DNA from: Euonymus europaeus
Taxonomy: Eukaryota; Streptophyta; Magnoliopsida; Celastrales; Celastraceae
Direction of reading: 5' to 3'
Assembly (NCBI GenBank): GCA_963580455.1
Contig: OY756966.1
Span: 11,428,501 to 11,492,500 of the forward strand
DNA length: 64,000 nucleotides
In this document: positions 33,071 to 48,199 of the stretch, piece after piece
Position numbering within the stretch: position 1 is the stretch's first letter
Layout: each line of letters starts with the position of its first letter
The notes under the pieces: model-generated
Database searches by the model: none
Told to the model about the DNA's origin: nothing
What the model saw: the letters and a program-made list of their open reading frames with translations, nothing else
Position numbers and translations under genes: made by a program

Positions 33071-35454
33071 TCCATTTAGGAGCATGAGTTGGTCTTTTGG
33101 CAACGAAACAATCAACGGAGGCCATAGTCGTAAAATTTGACATAAAATAACAACGAAAAGTGTACGCCAACAAAATTTTATGGTTCGAAATTGCTCAATT
33201 CTCTCCATGAATGAGCTTGTAACGGTTTTGTCCATTTGGGATCGAATGTTGCTCTTTTTGACAAGGACACAATATATGAAGCGCATAATACCAGCAGTGA
33301 ATTTAGACATAAAGCAACAATAAACATTGTACACCTATCAGCTTTAATGGCTCGGATTGCTCAACTCTCTCCATGGGGGGAGCTTTCTTACGATTTTCTC
33401 CATTTGGAAACGAAAGTTGGTGTTTTGGCAACGAAACAATCTACAAAGTCCATACTCGTAAAATTTGTCGTTAGAGAACAATAATAGAAGCACACCGACA
33501 ACCTTTGATGGTTCGAAATTGATCAACTCTCTCGACAGAGGTGCTTTTAACGGTTTCGTCCAATTAAGAAGGAAAGTTGTTGTTTTAGCAGCAAAATAAT
33601 CTACGAAGCGAACGCTGGTAAATTTGGACATAAAGGAACAATAAAAAGTGCACACCTATCAAGTTTGATGATGGTTCGGAATTGCTCAAGTCTCTCCATG
33701 TTAAGTGTTTTGTTGTCCATTTGAGATAGAAAGTTGGTCTTTCGGCATCGAAACAATCTTCGAAACCTATATTCCTGGGATTTGACATCAAATCACAATG
33801 AAAAGTGTACGCCGACCAACTACGACGGTTCGGAATAGCTCAACTCTCTCCATGGACGAACTATTAACGTTTTTGCCCATTCGGGAACGAAAGTTGGTCT
33901 TTTGTCAACGAAACAATCAATGGAGCCTATAGTCGTAAAATTTGACATAAAGTAACAATGAAAAATTTACACCGACCGACTTTGATGTTTCGGAATCGCT
34001 CAACTCTCTCCATGGAGGGGCTTTTAACGGTTTTCTTCTCCATTTGAGATCGAAAGTTGGTCTTTTCGGCAAAGAAACGATAAATGAAGCGCATACTAGT
34101 AAATTTGGACATAAAGCAACAATAAAAATGTGTACACCTATCAGCTTTGACGGCTCAGATTGCTCAACTCTGTCCATGGATGAGCTTTTAAAGGTGTTGT
34201 CCATTTGAGATCGACAGTTGGTCTTTTTGACAACGAAACAATCTAAGAAGCGTAAATGTACACATAAAGCAACAATAAAAGGCGTACACATATCAACTTT
34301 GATGTTTCGAAAATGCTCAACTCTCTCTATGGAGAAGCTTTTAACAGTTTTGTCCATTTGACATAGAATGTTGGTCTTTTGGCATCGAAACAATCTATGA
34401 GGCCCATAGTCGTAAAATTTGATATAAAATAACAATAAAAAGTGAAAACCTATCAACTTTGATGATTCGGAATTGCTCAACTCTCCTCATGGAGGAGCTC
34501 TTAATGGTTTTGTCCATTTGAGATAGAAAGTTATTGTTTTGGCATCGAAATAATCTAGGGAGCTTATACTCGTAAAGTTTGAAATAAAAGAACAATAAAA
34601 AGTGTACACCGATCCACTTTGATGGTCCAAAATTGCTCAACTCTCTCGATGACGGTGTTTTTAACAGTTTTGTCCAATTTAGAACGAAATTCGTTCTCTT
34701 GACAACGACACAATCTAAGAAGCAATAATACTCGTAACTTCCACATAAAGCAACGATAAAAAGTGCATACCTATCAAATTTGATGGTTCGAAATTGCTCA
34801 ACTCTCTCCGTGGAGGAGCTTCTTTAAGGTTTTGTCCATTTGGGAACGAAAGTTGGTATTTTGGCAACGAAACAATCTACGGAGTATATACTCATAAAAT
34901 TGGACATAAAAGAAACAATAAATGGTGTACACCGACCAACTTTGATGGTCCGAGATTGCTCAGCATTCTCGATAGAGGTTCTTCGAATGGGCTGTTCTTT
35001 TGACAACCAAACAAACTACGACGCGAACGCTTGTAAGCTTGGACATAAAGCAACAATAAAAGGTTCACACCTATCAACTTTGATAACTGAGAATTGTTCA
35101 ACTCTCCCTATGGGGGAGAATTTAACGGCTTTGTCCATTTGAGATAGAAAGTTGGTGTTTTGGCATCGAAGTAATCTAGGGAGCTTTATACTCATAAAAT
35201 TTGACATAAAAGAACAATAAAAAAGTGTACACCGACAAACTTTGATGGTCCAAAATTGCTCAACTCTCTCGATGGAGGTGTCTTTAACAGTTTGGTCCAA
35301 TTTAGAACGAATTTTTTCTCTTTTCAACGAAAAAATCTACGAAGCGAATACTAGTAAATCTGGACATAAAGCGACAATAAAAAGTGCGTACCTATCAACT
35401 TTGACGATTCGGAATTACTCAACACTATCCATGGAGGCGATTTTAACGGTTTTG
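33071..35454. repeat. 15-monomer HOR (2384 bp)
   Basis: Complete class order as in the block at 30043. Its E monomer reads TATTCCTGGGATTTGAC near 33770. Confidence 0.9.
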
Positions 35455-36882
35455 TCCATTAAGAAGCATGAGTTGGTCTTTTGGCAACGAAAAAATCAAC
35501 GGAGCCCATAGTCGTAAAATTTGACATAAAATAACAACGAAAAGTGTACGGCGACCAAATTTGATGGTTCGGAATTGCGCAATTCTCTCCATGGATGAGC
35601 TTGTAACGGTTTTGTCCATTTGGGATCGAAAGTTGCTCCTTTTGACAATGAAATAATATATGAAACGCATAATACCAGCAGTGAATTTGGACATAAAGCA
35701 ACAATAAAAAGTGTACACCTATCAACTTTAATGGCTCGGATTGTTCAACTCTCTCCATGGGGGAGCTTTCTTACGATTTTGTCCATTTGCAAACAAAAGT
35801 TGATGTTTCGGCAACGAAACAATCTACAAAGTCCATACTCGTAAAATTTGACGTAAAAGAACTATAAAAGGGGCACACCGACAACCTCTGATGGTTCGAA
35901 ATTGATCAACTCTCTCGATGACGGTGTTTTTAACGGTTTTGTCCATTTGAGATAGAAAGTTGTTGTTTTGGCATCGAAATAATATAGGGAGCTTATACTC
36001 GTAAAATTTGACATAAAAGAACAATAAAAAGTGTACACCGATCCACTTTGATAGTCCAAAATTGCTCAACTCTCTCGATGACGGTGTTTTTAACAGTTTT
36101 GTCCAATTTTGAACGAAATTCGTTCTCTTGACAATGACACAATCTAAGAAGCAATAATACTCATAAGTTCCACGTAAAGCAACGATAAAAAGTTCATACC
36201 TATCAAATTTGATGGTTCGAAATTGCTCAACTCTCTCCGTGGAGGAGCTTCTTTAAGGTTTTGTCCATTTGGGAACGAAAGTTGGTATTTTGGCAACGAA
36301 ACAATCTACGGAGTCTATACTCGTAAAATTGGACATAAAAGAACAATAAATGGAGTATACCGACCAACTTTGATGGTTCGAGATTGCTCAACATTCTCGA
36401 TAGAGGTGCTTCGAACGGGCTAACCTTTTGACAGCCAAACAAACTACGAAGCGAACGCTAGTAAGCTTGGACATAAAGCAACAATAAAAGGTTCACACCT
36501 ATCAACTTTGATAACAGAGAATTGTTCAACTCTCATTGTGGAGGAGAATTTAACGGCTTTGTCCATTTGAGATAGAAAGTTGGTGTTTTGGCATCGAAAT
36601 AATCTAGGGAGCTTTACACTCATAAAATTTGACATAAAAGAACAATAAAAAAGTGTACACCGACAAACTTTGATGGTCCAAAATTGCACAACTCTCTCGA
36701 TGGAGGTGTTTTTAACAGTTTGGTCCAATTTGGAACGAAATTTGTTCTCTTTTCAACGAAACAATCTACGAAGCGAATACTAGTAAATCTGGACATAAAG
36801 CGACAATAAAAAGTGCATACCTATCAACTTTGACGATTCGGAATTACTCAACACTATCCATGGAGACGATTTTAACGGTTTG
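35455..36882. repeat. 9-monomer block A-B-C/J-J-K-L-M-N-D
   Basis: Class C switches to the end of class J inside the shared CAACTCTCTCGA (near 35910), followed by a further J. Monomers D2 through I are missing. The crossover is in phase. Confidence 0.8.
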
Positions 36883-39800
36883 TCCATTAAGGAGCATGAG
36901 TTGGTCTTTTGGCAACGAAACAATCAACGGAGCCCATAGTCGTAAAATTTGACATAAAATAACAACGAAAAGTGTACGGCGACCAAATTTGATGGTTCGG
37001 AATTGCTCAATTCTCTCCATGGATGAGCTTGTAACGGTTTTGTCCATTTGGGATCGAAAGTTGCTCCTTTTGAAAAGGAAACAATATATGAAGCGCAAAA
37101 TACCAGCAGTGAATTTGGACATAAAGCAACAATAAAAAGTGTACACCTATCAACTTTAATGGCTCGGATTGTTCAACTCTCTCCATGGGGGAGCTTTCTT
37201 ACGATTTTGTCCATTTGCAAACAAAAGTTGGTGTTTCGGCAACGAAACAATCTACAAAGTCCATACTCGTAAAATTTGACGAAAAAGAACTATAAAAGGG
37301 GCACACCGACAACCTCTAATGGTTCGAAATTGATCAACTCTCTCGACAGAGGTGCTTTTAACGGTTTCGTCCAATTAAGAAGGAAAGTTGTTCTTTTAGC
37401 AGCAAAATAATCTACCAAGCGAACGATAGTAAATTTGGACATAAAGCAACAATAAAAAGTGCACACCTATCAAGTTTGATGATGGTTCGGAATTGCTCAA
37501 AGAGGTGCTTTTGACGGTTTTGTCCGATTAAGAAGGAAAGTTGTTGTTTTAGCAACAAAACAATCTACGAAGCAAATACTAGTAAATCTGGACATAAAGC
37601 TACAATACAAAGTGCATACCTATCAACTTTGACGATTCGGAATTACTCAACACTAGCCATTGAGGCGATTTTAACGGTTTTGTCCATTAAGGAGCATGAG
37701 TTGGTCTTTTGGCAACGAAACAATCAACGGAGCCCATAGTCATAAAATTTGACATAAAATAACAACGAAAAGTGTACGGCGACCAAATTTGATGGTTCGG
37801 AATTGCTCAATTCTCTCCATGGATGAGCTTGTAACGGTTTTGTCCATTTGGGATCGAAAGTTGCTCCTTTAAACAAGGAAACAATATATGAAGCGCATAA
37901 TACCAGCAGTGAATTTGGACATAAAGCAACAATAAAAAGTGTACACCTATCAACTTTAATGGCTCGGATTGTTCAACTCTCTCCATGGGGGAGCTTTCTT
38001 ACGATTTTGTCCATTTGGAAACGAAAGTTGGTGTTTCGGCAATGAAACAATCTATAAAGTCCATACTCGTAAAATTTGACGTAAAAGAACTTTAAAAGGC
38101 ACACCGACAACCTCTGATGGTTCGAAATTGATCAACTCTCTCTACAGAGGTGCTTTTAACGGTTTCGTCCAATTAAGAAGGAAAGTTGTTCTTTTAGCAG
38201 CAAAATAATCTACGAAGCGAACGCTAGTAAATTTGGACGTAAAGGAACAATAAAAAGTTCACACCTATCAAGTTTGATGATGGTTCAGAATTGCTCAACG
38301 AGGTGCTTTTAATGGTTTTGTCCGATTAAAAGGAAAGTTGTTGTTTTAGCAACAAAATAATCTACGAAGCGAATACTAGTAAATCTGGACATAAAGCGAC
38401 AATAAAAAGTGCATACCTATCAACTTTGACGATTCGGAATTACTCAACACTATCCATTGAGGCGATTTTAACAGTTTCGTCCATTTTGGAGCATGAGTTG
38501 GTCTTTTGGCAACGAAACAATCAACGGAGCCTATAGTCGTAAAATTTGACATAAAATAACAACGAAAAGTGTACGGCGACCAAATTTGATGGTTCGGAAT
38601 TGCTCAATTCTCTCCATAGATGAGCTTGTAACGGTTTTGTCCATTTGTGATCGAAAGTTGCTCTTTTTGACAAGGAAACAATATATGAAGCGCATAATAC
38701 CAGCAGTGAATTTGGGCATAAAGCAACAATAAAAAGTGTACACCTATCAACTTTAATGGCTCAGATTGCTCAACTCTCTCCATGGAGGAGCTTTCTTACG
38801 ATTTTCTCCATTTGGAAACGAAAGTTGGTGTTTTGGCAAAGAAATAATCTACAAAGTCCATACTCGTAAAATTTGTCGTTAGAGAACAATAAAAGGGGCA
38901 CACCGACAACCTTTGATGGTTCGAAATTGATCAACTCTCTCGACCGAGGTGGTTTTAACGGTTTCGTCCCATTAAGGAAGAAAGTTATTCTTTTAGCAGC
39001 AAAATAATCTACGAACCGAACGCTAGTAAATTTGGACATAAAGCAACAATAAAAAGTGCACACCTATCAAGTTTGATGATGGTTCGGAATTGCTCAACGA
39101 GGTGCTTTTAACGGTTTTGTCCGATTAAGAAGGAAAGTTGTTGTTTTAGCAACAAAATAATCTACGAAGCAAATACTAGTAAATCTGGACATAAAGCGAC
39201 AATAAAAAGTGCATACCTATCAATTTTGACGATTCGGAATTACTCAACACTATCCATTGAGGCGATTTTAACGGTTTTGTCCATTTAGGAGCATGAGTTG
39301 GTCTTTTGGCAACGAAACATTCAACGGGGCCCATAGTCGTAAAATTTGACATAAAATAACAACGAAAAGTGCACGCCGACCAAATTTGATTTTTCGAAAT
39401 TGCTCAATTCTCTCTATGGATGAGCTTGTAACGGTTTTATCCATTTAGGATCGAAAGTTGCTCCTTTTGACAAGGAAACAATATATGAAGCGCATAATAC
39501 TAGCAGTGAATTTGGACATAAAGCAACAATAAAAAGTGTACACCTATCAACTTTAATGGCTCGGATTGTTCAACTCTCTCCATGGTGGAGCTTTCTTACG
39601 ATTTGGTCCGTTTGTAAACGAAAGTTGGTGTTTCGGCAACGAAACCATCTACAAAGTCCATACTCGTAAAATTTGACGTAGAAGAACTATAAAAGGGGCA
39701 CACCGACAACCTCTGATGTTTCGAAATTGATCAACTCTCTCGACAGAGAGGTGCTTTTAACGGTTTCGTCCAATTAAGAAGGAAAGTTGTTCTTTTAGCA

Positions 39801-40880
39801 GCAAAATAATCTACGAAGCGAATGCTAGTAAATTTGGACATAAAGCAACAATAAAAAGTGCACACCTATCAAGCTTGATGATGGTTCGGAATTGCTCAAC
39901 GAGGTGCTTTTAACGGTTTTGTCCGATTAAGAAGGAAAGTTGTTGTTTGAGCAACAAAATAATCTACGAAGCAAATAATAGTAAATCTGGACATAAAGCG
40001 ACAATAAAAAGTGCATACCTATCAACTTTGACGATTCGGAATTACTCAACCCTATCCATTGAGGCGATTTTAACAGTTTTGTCCATTTAGGAGCATGAGT
40101 TGCTCTTTTGGCAACGAAACAATCAACGGAGCCCATAGTCGTAAAATTTGACATAAAATAACAACGAAATGTGTACGGCGACCAAATTTGATGGTTCGGA
40201 ATTGCTCAATTCTCTCAATGGATGAGCTTGTAACGGTTTTGTCCACTTGGGATCGAAAGTTGCTCTTTTTGACAAGGAAACAATATATGAAACGCATAAT
40301 ACCAGCAGTGAATTTGGACATAAGGCAACAATAAAAGTGTACACCTATCAACTTTAATGGCTCAGATTGCTCAACACTCTCCATGGGGGAGCTTTCTTAC
40401 GATTTTCTCCATTTGGAAACGAAAGTCGGTGTTTCGGCAACGAAACAATCTACAAAGTCCATACTCGTAAAATTTGACGTAAAAAAACTATAAAAGGGGC
40501 ACACCGACAACCTCTGATGGTTTGAAATTGATCAACTCTATCGACAGAGGTGCTTTTAACGGTTTCGTCCAATTAAGAAGGAAAGTTGTTCTTTTAGCAG
40601 CAAAATAATCTACGAAGCGAACGCTAGTAAATTTGGACATAAAGCAACAATAAAAAGTGCACACTTATCAAGCTTCATGATGGTTCGGAATTGCTCAACG
40701 AGGTGCTTTTAACGGTTTTGTCCGATTAAGAAGGAAAGTTGTTGTTTGAGCAACAAAATAATCTACGAAGCGAATACTAGTAAATCTTGACATAAAGCGA
40801 CAATAAAAAGTGCATACCTATCAACTTTGACGATTCGGAATTACTCAACACTAGCCATTGAGGCGATTTTAACAGTTTTA
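36883..40880. repeat. Five tandem copies of an 800-bp pentamer HOR
   Basis: Class-A starts fall at 36883, 37683, 38480, 39280, 40082 and 40881, spacing 797-802 bp. Each unit is A-B-C-D2-D'. D2 ends early (GAATTGCTCAAC) and joins GAGGTGCTTTTAACGG, followed by GTCCGATTAAGAAGG. The join recurs at 37502, 38300, 39099, 39901 and 40700. This is a locally homogenised HOR distinct from the 15-mer. Confidence 0.92.
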
Positions 40881-42639
40881 TCCATTTAGGAGCATGAGTT
40901 GGCCTTTTGGAAACGAAACAATCAACGGAGCCCATAGTCGTAAAATTTGACATAAAATAACAACGAAAAGTGTACGGCGACCAAATTTGACGGTTCGGAA
41001 TTGCTCAATTCTCTCCATGGATGAGCTTGTAACGGTTTTGTTCATTTGGGATCGAAAGTTGCTCTTTTTGACAAGGAAACTATATATGAAGCGCATAATA
41101 CCAGCAGTGAATTTGGACATAAAGCAACAATAAAAAGTGTAGACCTATCAACTTTAATGGCTCGGATTGCTCAACTCTCTCCATGGGGGAGCTTTCTTAC
41201 GATTTTCTCCATTTGGAAACGAAAGTTGGTGTTTCGGCAACGAAACAATCTACAAAGTCCATACTCGTAAAATTTGTCGAAAAAGAACTATAAAAGGGGC
41301 AAACCGACAACCTCTGATGGTTCGAAATTGATCAACTCTCTCGACATAGGTGCTTTTAACGGTTTCGTTCAATTAAGATGGAAAGTTGTTCTTTTAGCAG
41401 CAAAATAATCTACGAACCGAACGCTGGTAAATTTGGACATAAAGCAACAATAAAAAGTGCACACCTATCAAGTTTGATGATGGTTCGGAATTGCTCAAGT
41501 CTCTCCATGTTAAGGGTTTTTTCCATTTGAGATAGAAAGTTGGTCTTTCAGCATCGAAACAATCTAAGAAGCCTATATTCTTGAGATATGACATCAAATC
41601 ACAATGAAAAGTGTACGCCGACCAACTTCGACGGTTCGGAATAGCTCAACTCTCTCCGTGGACGAACTATTAACGGTTTTGCCCATTCTAGAACAAAAGT
41701 TGGTCTTTTAGCAACGAAACAATCAATGGAGCTTATAGTCGTAAAATTTGACATAAAATAACAATGAAAAATGTACACCGACCGACTTTGATGTTTCGGA
41801 ATCGCTCAACTCTCTCCATGGAGGGGCTTTTAACGGTTTTCTTCTCCATTTGAGATCGAAAGTTGGTCTTTTCGGCAAAGAAACGATAAATGAAGCGCAT
41901 ACTAGTAAATTTGGACATAAAGCAACAATAAAAAAGTGTACACCTATCAGCTTTGACGGTTCGGATTGCTCAACTCTGTCCATGGAGGAGCTTTTAAAGG
42001 TGTTGTCCATTTGAGATCGACAGTTGGTCTTTTTGACAACGAAACAATCTAAGAAGCGTAAATTTACACATAAAGCAACAATAAAAGGCGTACACATATC
42101 AACTTTGATGTTTCGAAAATGCTCAACTCTCTCTATGGAGAAGCTTTTAACAGTTTTGTCCATTTGACATATAATGTTTGTCTTTTGGCATCGAAACAAT
42201 CTATGAGGCCTATAGTCGTAAAATTTGATATAAAATAACAATAAAAAGTGAAAAACTATCAACTTCGATGCTTCGGAATTGCTCAACTCTCCTCATGGAG
42301 GAGCTCTTAACGGTTTTGTCCATTTGAGATAGAAAGTTGTTGTTTTGGCATCGAAATAATATAGGGAGCTTATACTCGTAAAATTTGATATAAAAGAACA
42401 ATAAAAAGTGTACACCGATCCACTTTGACGGTCCAAAATTGCTCAACTCTCTCGATGACGGTGTTTTTAACAGTTTTGTCCAATTTAGAACGAAATTCGT
42501 TCTCTTGACAACGACACAATCTAAGAAGCAATAATACTCGTAAGTTCCACATAAAGCAACGATAAAAAGTGCATATCTATCAACTTTGACTATTCGGAAT
42601 TACTCAACACTATCCATTGAGGCGTTTTTAACGGTTTTG
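40881..42639. repeat. 11-monomer block A to K with K/D join
   Basis: A-B-C-D2-E-F-G-H-I-J, then a K monomer that ends as D (TCTATCAACTTTGACTATTCGG near 42570), followed by A. L, M and N are deleted in phase. Confidence 0.8.
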
Positions 42640-45017
42640 TCCTTTTAGGAGCATGAGTTGGTCTTTTGGCAACGAAACAATCAACGGAGCCCATAGTCGT
42701 AAAATTTGACATAAAATAACAACGAAAAGTGTACGCCGACCAAATTTGATGGTTCGGAATTGCTCAATTCTCTCTACGGATGAGCTTGTAACGGTTTTGT
42801 CCATTTGGGATCGAAAGTTGCTCCCTTTGAAAAGGAAACAACATATGAAGCGCAAAATACCAGCAGTGAATTTGGACATAAAGCAACAATAAAAAGTGTA
42901 CACCTATCAACTTTAATGGCTCGGATTGTTCAACTCTCTCCATGGGGGAGCTTTCTTACGATTTTGTCCATTTGCAAACAAAAGTTGGTGTTTCGGCAAC
43001 GAAACAATCTACAAAGTCCATACTCGTAAAATTTGACGAAAAAGAACTATAAAAGGGGCACACCGACAACCTCTGATGGTTCGAAATTGATCAACTCTCT
43101 CGACATAGGTGCTTTTAACGGTTTCGTTCAATTAAGAAGGAAAGTTGTTCTTTTAGCAGCAAAATAATCTACGAAGCGAACGCTAGTAAATTTGGACATA
43201 AAGCAACAATAAAAAGTGCACACCTATCAAGTTTGATGATGGTTCCGAATTGCTCAAGTCTCTCCATGTTAAGGGTTTTGTCCATTAGATATAGAAAGTT
43301 GGTCTTTCGGCATCGAAACAATCTACGAAGCCTATATTCCTGAGATTTGACATCAAATCACAATGAAAAGTGTACGCCGACCAACTTCGACGGTTCGGAA
43401 TAGCTCAACTCTCTCCATGGACGAACTATTAACGGTTTTGCCCATTCGGGAACGAAAGTTTGTCTTTTGGCTACGAAACAATCAATGGAGCCTATAGTTG
43501 AAAAATTTGACATAAAATAACAATGAAAAATGTACACCGACCGACTTTGATGTTTCGTAATCGCTCAACTCTCTCCATGGAGGGGCTTTTAACGGTTTTC
43601 TTCTCCATTTGAGATCGAAAGTTGGTCTTTTCGGCAAAGAAACGATAAATGAAGCGCATACTAGTAAATTTGGACATAAAGCGACAATAAAAAAGTGTAC
43701 ACCTATCAGCTTTGACGGTTCGGATTGCTCAACTCTGTCCATGGAGGAGCTTTTAAAGGTGTTGTCCATTTGAGATCGACAGTTGGTCTTTTTGACAACG
43801 AAACAATCTAAGCAGCGTAAATTTACACATAAAGCAAAAATAAAAAGCGTACACATATCAACTTTGATGTTTCGGAAATGCTCAACTCTCTCTATGGAGA
43901 AGCTTTTAACAGTTTTGTCCATTTGACATATAATGTTGGTCTTTTGGCATCAAAACAATCTATGAGGCCTATAGTCGTAAAATTTGATATAAAATAACAA
44001 TAAAAAGTGAAAAACTATCAACTTCGATGCTTCGGAATTGCTCAACTCTCCTCATGGAGGAGCTCTTAACGGTTTTGTCCATTTGAGATATAAAGTTGTT
44101 GTTTTGTCATCGAAATAATATAGGGAGCTTATACTCGTAAAATTTGACATAAAAGAACAATAAAAAGTGTACACCGATCCACTTTGACGGTCCAAAATTG
44201 CTCAACTCTCTCGATGACGGTGTTTTTAACAGTTTTGTCCAATTTAGAACGAAATTCGTTCTCTTGACAACGACACAATCTAAGAAGCAATAATACTCGT
44301 AAGTTCCACATAAAGCAACGATAAAAAGTGCATATCTATCAAATTTTATGGTTTGGAATTGCTCAACTCTCTCCGTGGAGGAGCTTCTTTAAGGTTTTGT
44401 CCATTTGGGAACGAAAGTTGGTATTTTGGCAACGAAATAATCTACGGCGTCTATACTCGTCAAATTGGACATAAAAGAACAATAAATGATGTACACCGAC
44501 CAACTCTGATGGTTCGAGATTGCTCAACATTCTCGATAGAGGTGCTTCGAACGGGCTGTTCTTTTGTCAGCCAAACAAACTACGACGCGAACGCTAGTAA
44601 GCTTGGACATAAAGCAACAATAAAAGGTTCACACCTATCAACTTTGATAACTGAGAATTGTTCAACTCTCCCTATGGAGGAGAATTTAACGGCTTTGCCC
44701 ATTTGAGATAGAAAGTTGGTGTTTTGGCATCGAAGTAATCTAGGGAGCTTTATACTCGTAAAATTTGACATAAAAGAACAATAAAAAGTGTACAACGACA
44801 AACTTTGATGGTTCAAAATTGCTCAACTCTCTTGATGGAGGTGTCTTTAACAATTTTGTCCAATTTAGAATGAATTTATTCTCTTTTCAACGAAACAATC
44901 TACGAAGCGAATACTAGTAAATCTGGACATAAAGCGACAATAAAAGGTGCATACCTATCAGCTTTGACGATTCGGAATTACTCAACACTATCCATGGAGG
45001 CGATTTTAACGGTTTTG
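42640..45017. repeat. 15-monomer HOR (2378 bp)
   Basis: Complete class order. Class E near 43347 and class N near 44741. Confidence 0.88.
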
Positions 45018-47401
45018 TCCATTAAGGAGCATGAGTTGGTCTTTTGGCAACGAAACAATCAATGGAGCCCATAGTCGTAAAATTTGACATAAAATAACAA
45101 CGAAAAGTGTACGCCGACCAAACTCGATGGTTCGGAATTGCTCAATTCTCTCCATGGATCAGCTTGTAACGGTTTTGTCCATTTGGGATCGAAAGTTGCT
45201 CTTTTTGACAAGGAAACAATATATGAAGCGCATAATACCAGCAGTGAATTTGGACATAAAGCAAAAATAAAAAGTGTACACCTATCAACTTTAATGGCTC
45301 GGATTGCTCAACTCTCTCCATGGGGGAGCTTTCTTACGATTTTGTCCACTTGGAAATGAAAGTTGGTGTTTTGGCAACGAAACAATCTACAAAGTCCATA
45401 CTCGTAAAATTTGTCGTTAGAGAACAATAAAAGGGGCACACCGACAACCTTTGATGGTTCGAAATTGATCAACTCTCTCGACAGAGGCGCTTTTAACGGT
45501 TTCGTCCAATTAAGAAGGAAAGTTGTTCTTTTAGCAGCAAAATAATCTACGAAGCGAACGCTGGTTAATTTTGACATAAAGCAACAATAAAAAGTGCACA
45601 CCTATCAAGTTTGATGATGGTTCCGAATTGCTCAAGTCTCTCCATGTTAAGGGTTTTTAAAGTCCATTTGATATAGAAAGTTGGTCTTTCGGCATCGAAA
45701 CAATCTACGAAGCCTATATTCCTGAGATTTGACATCAAATCACAATGAAAAGTGTACGCCGACCAACTTCGACGGTTCGGAATAGCTCAACTCTCTCCAT
45801 GGACGAACTATTAACGGTTTTGCCCATTCGGGAACGAAAGTTGGTCTTTTGGCAACAAAACAATCAATGGAGCCTATAGTCGTAAAATTTGACATAAAAT
45901 ACCAATGAAAAATGTACACCGACTGACTTTGATGTTTCGGAATCGCTCAACTCTCTCCATGGAGGGGCTTTTAAAGGGTTTCTTCTCCATTTGAGATCGA
46001 AAGTTGGTCTTTTCGGCAAAGAAACGATAAATGAAGCGCATACTAGTTAATTTGGACATAAAGCAACAATAAAAAAGTGTACACCTATCAGCTTTGACGG
46101 CTCGGATTGCTCAACTTTGTCCATGGAGGAGCTTTTAAAGGTGTTGTCCATTTGAGATCGATAGTTGGTCTTTTTGACAACGAAACAATCTAAGAAGCAT
46201 AAATTTACACATAAAGCAACAATAAAAAGCGTACACATATCAACTTTCATTTTTCGGAAATGCTCAACTCTCTCTATGGAGAAGCTTTTAACAGTTTTGT
46301 CCATTTGACATAGAATGTTGGTCTTTTGGCATCGAAACAATCTATGAAGCCTATAGTCGTAAAATGTGATATAAAATAACAATAAAAAGTGAAAACCTAT
46401 CAACCTCGATGCTTCGGAATTGCTCAACTCTCCTCATGGAGGAGCTCTTAACGGTTTTGTCCATTTGAGATAGAAAGTTGTTGTTTTGGCATCGAAATAA
46501 TCTAGGGAGCTTATACTCGTAAAATTTGACATAAAAGAACAATAAAAAGTGTACACCGATCCACTTTGATGTTCAAAAATTGCTCAACTCTCTCGATGAC
46601 GGTGTTTTTAAAAGTTTTGTCCAATTTAGAACGAAATTCGTTCTCTTGACAACGACACAATCTAAGAAGCAATAATACTCGTAAGTTCCACATAAAGCAA
46701 CGATAAAAAGTGCATACCTATCGAATTTGATGGTTCGGAATTGATCAACTCTCTCCGTGGAGGAGCTTCTTTAAGGTTTTGTCCATTTGGGAACGAAAGT
46801 TGGTATTTTCGCAACGAAACAATCTACGGAGTCTATACTCGTAAAATTGGACATAAAAGAACAATAAATGGTGTACACCGACCAACATTGATGGTTCGAG
46901 ATTGCACAACATTCTCGATAGAGGTGCTTCGAACGGGCTATTCTTTTGACAGCCAAACAAACTACGAAGCGAACGCTGGTAAGCTTGGACATAAAGCAAC
47001 AATAAAAGGTTCACACCTATCAACTTTGATAACTGAGAATTGTTCAACTCTCCCTATGGAGGAGAATTTAACGCCTTTGTCCATTTGAGATAGAAAGTTG
47101 GTGTTTTGGCATCGAAATAATCTAGGGAGCTTTATACTCGTAAAATTTGACATAAAAGAACAATAAAAAAGTGTACACCGACAAACTTTGATGGTCCAAA
47201 ATTGCTCAACTCTCTCGATGGAGGTGTTTTTAACAGTTTGGTCCAATTTAGAAAGAAATTTGTTCTCTTTTCAACGAAACAATCTACGAAGCGAATACTA
47301 GTAAATCTGGACATAAAGCGACAATAAAAAGTGCATACCTATCAACTTTGACGATTCAGAATTACTCAACACTATCCATGGAGGCGATTTTAACGGTTTT
47401 G
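45018..47401. repeat. 15-monomer HOR (2384 bp)
   Basis: Complete class order; E near 45718. From about 46131 it is part of a segment duplicated 5084 bp downstream. Confidence 0.88.
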
Positions 47402-48199
47402 TCCATTTAGGAGCATGAGTTGGTCTTTTGGCAACGAAACAATCAACGGAGCCCATAGTCGTAAAATGTGACATAAAATAACAATGAAAAGTGTACGCCG
47501 ACCAACTTTGATGGTTCGGAATTGCTCAATTCTCTCCACGGATGAGCTTGCAACGGTTTTGTCCATTTGGGATCGAAAGTTGCACTTTTTGACAAGGAAA
47601 CAATACATGAAGCGCATAATACCAGTAGTGAATTTGGACATAAAGCAACAATAAAAAGTGCACACTTATCAACTTTAATGGCTCGAATTGCTCAACTCTC
47701 TCCATGGGGGAGCTTTCTTGTGATTTTGTCCATTTGGAAATGAAAGTTGGTGTTTTGGCAACGAAACAATCAACAAAGTCCGTACTCATAAAATTTGACG
47801 TTAAAGAACAATAAAAGGGGCACACCGACAACCTTTGGTGGTTCGAAATTGATCAACTCTCTCGACAGAGGTGCTTTTAACGGTTTCGTCCAATTAAGAA
47901 GGAAAGTTGTTCTTTTAGCAGCAAAATAATCTACGAAGCGAACGCTAGTTAATTTGGACATAAAGCAACAATAAAAAGTGCACACCTATCAAGTTTGATG
48001 ATGGTTCGAAATTGCTCAACAGTGGTGCTTTTAACGGTTTTGTCCAATTCAGAAAAAAAGTTGTTTCAGCAAAAAAGTAATCCACAAAGCGAATACTAGT
48101 AAATGTGGACATAAAGCGACAATAAAAAGTGCATACCTATCAACTTTGACGATTCAGAATTACTCAACACTATCCATTGAGGCGATTTTAACGGTTTTG
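47402..48199. repeat. Isolated 798-bp pentamer block
   Basis: A-B-C-D2-D''. D'' carries TTCAGAAAAAAAGTTG, a variant of the D' head. It is the same architecture as the pentamers at 36883-40880 and is duplicated at 52486-53282. Confidence 0.85.
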
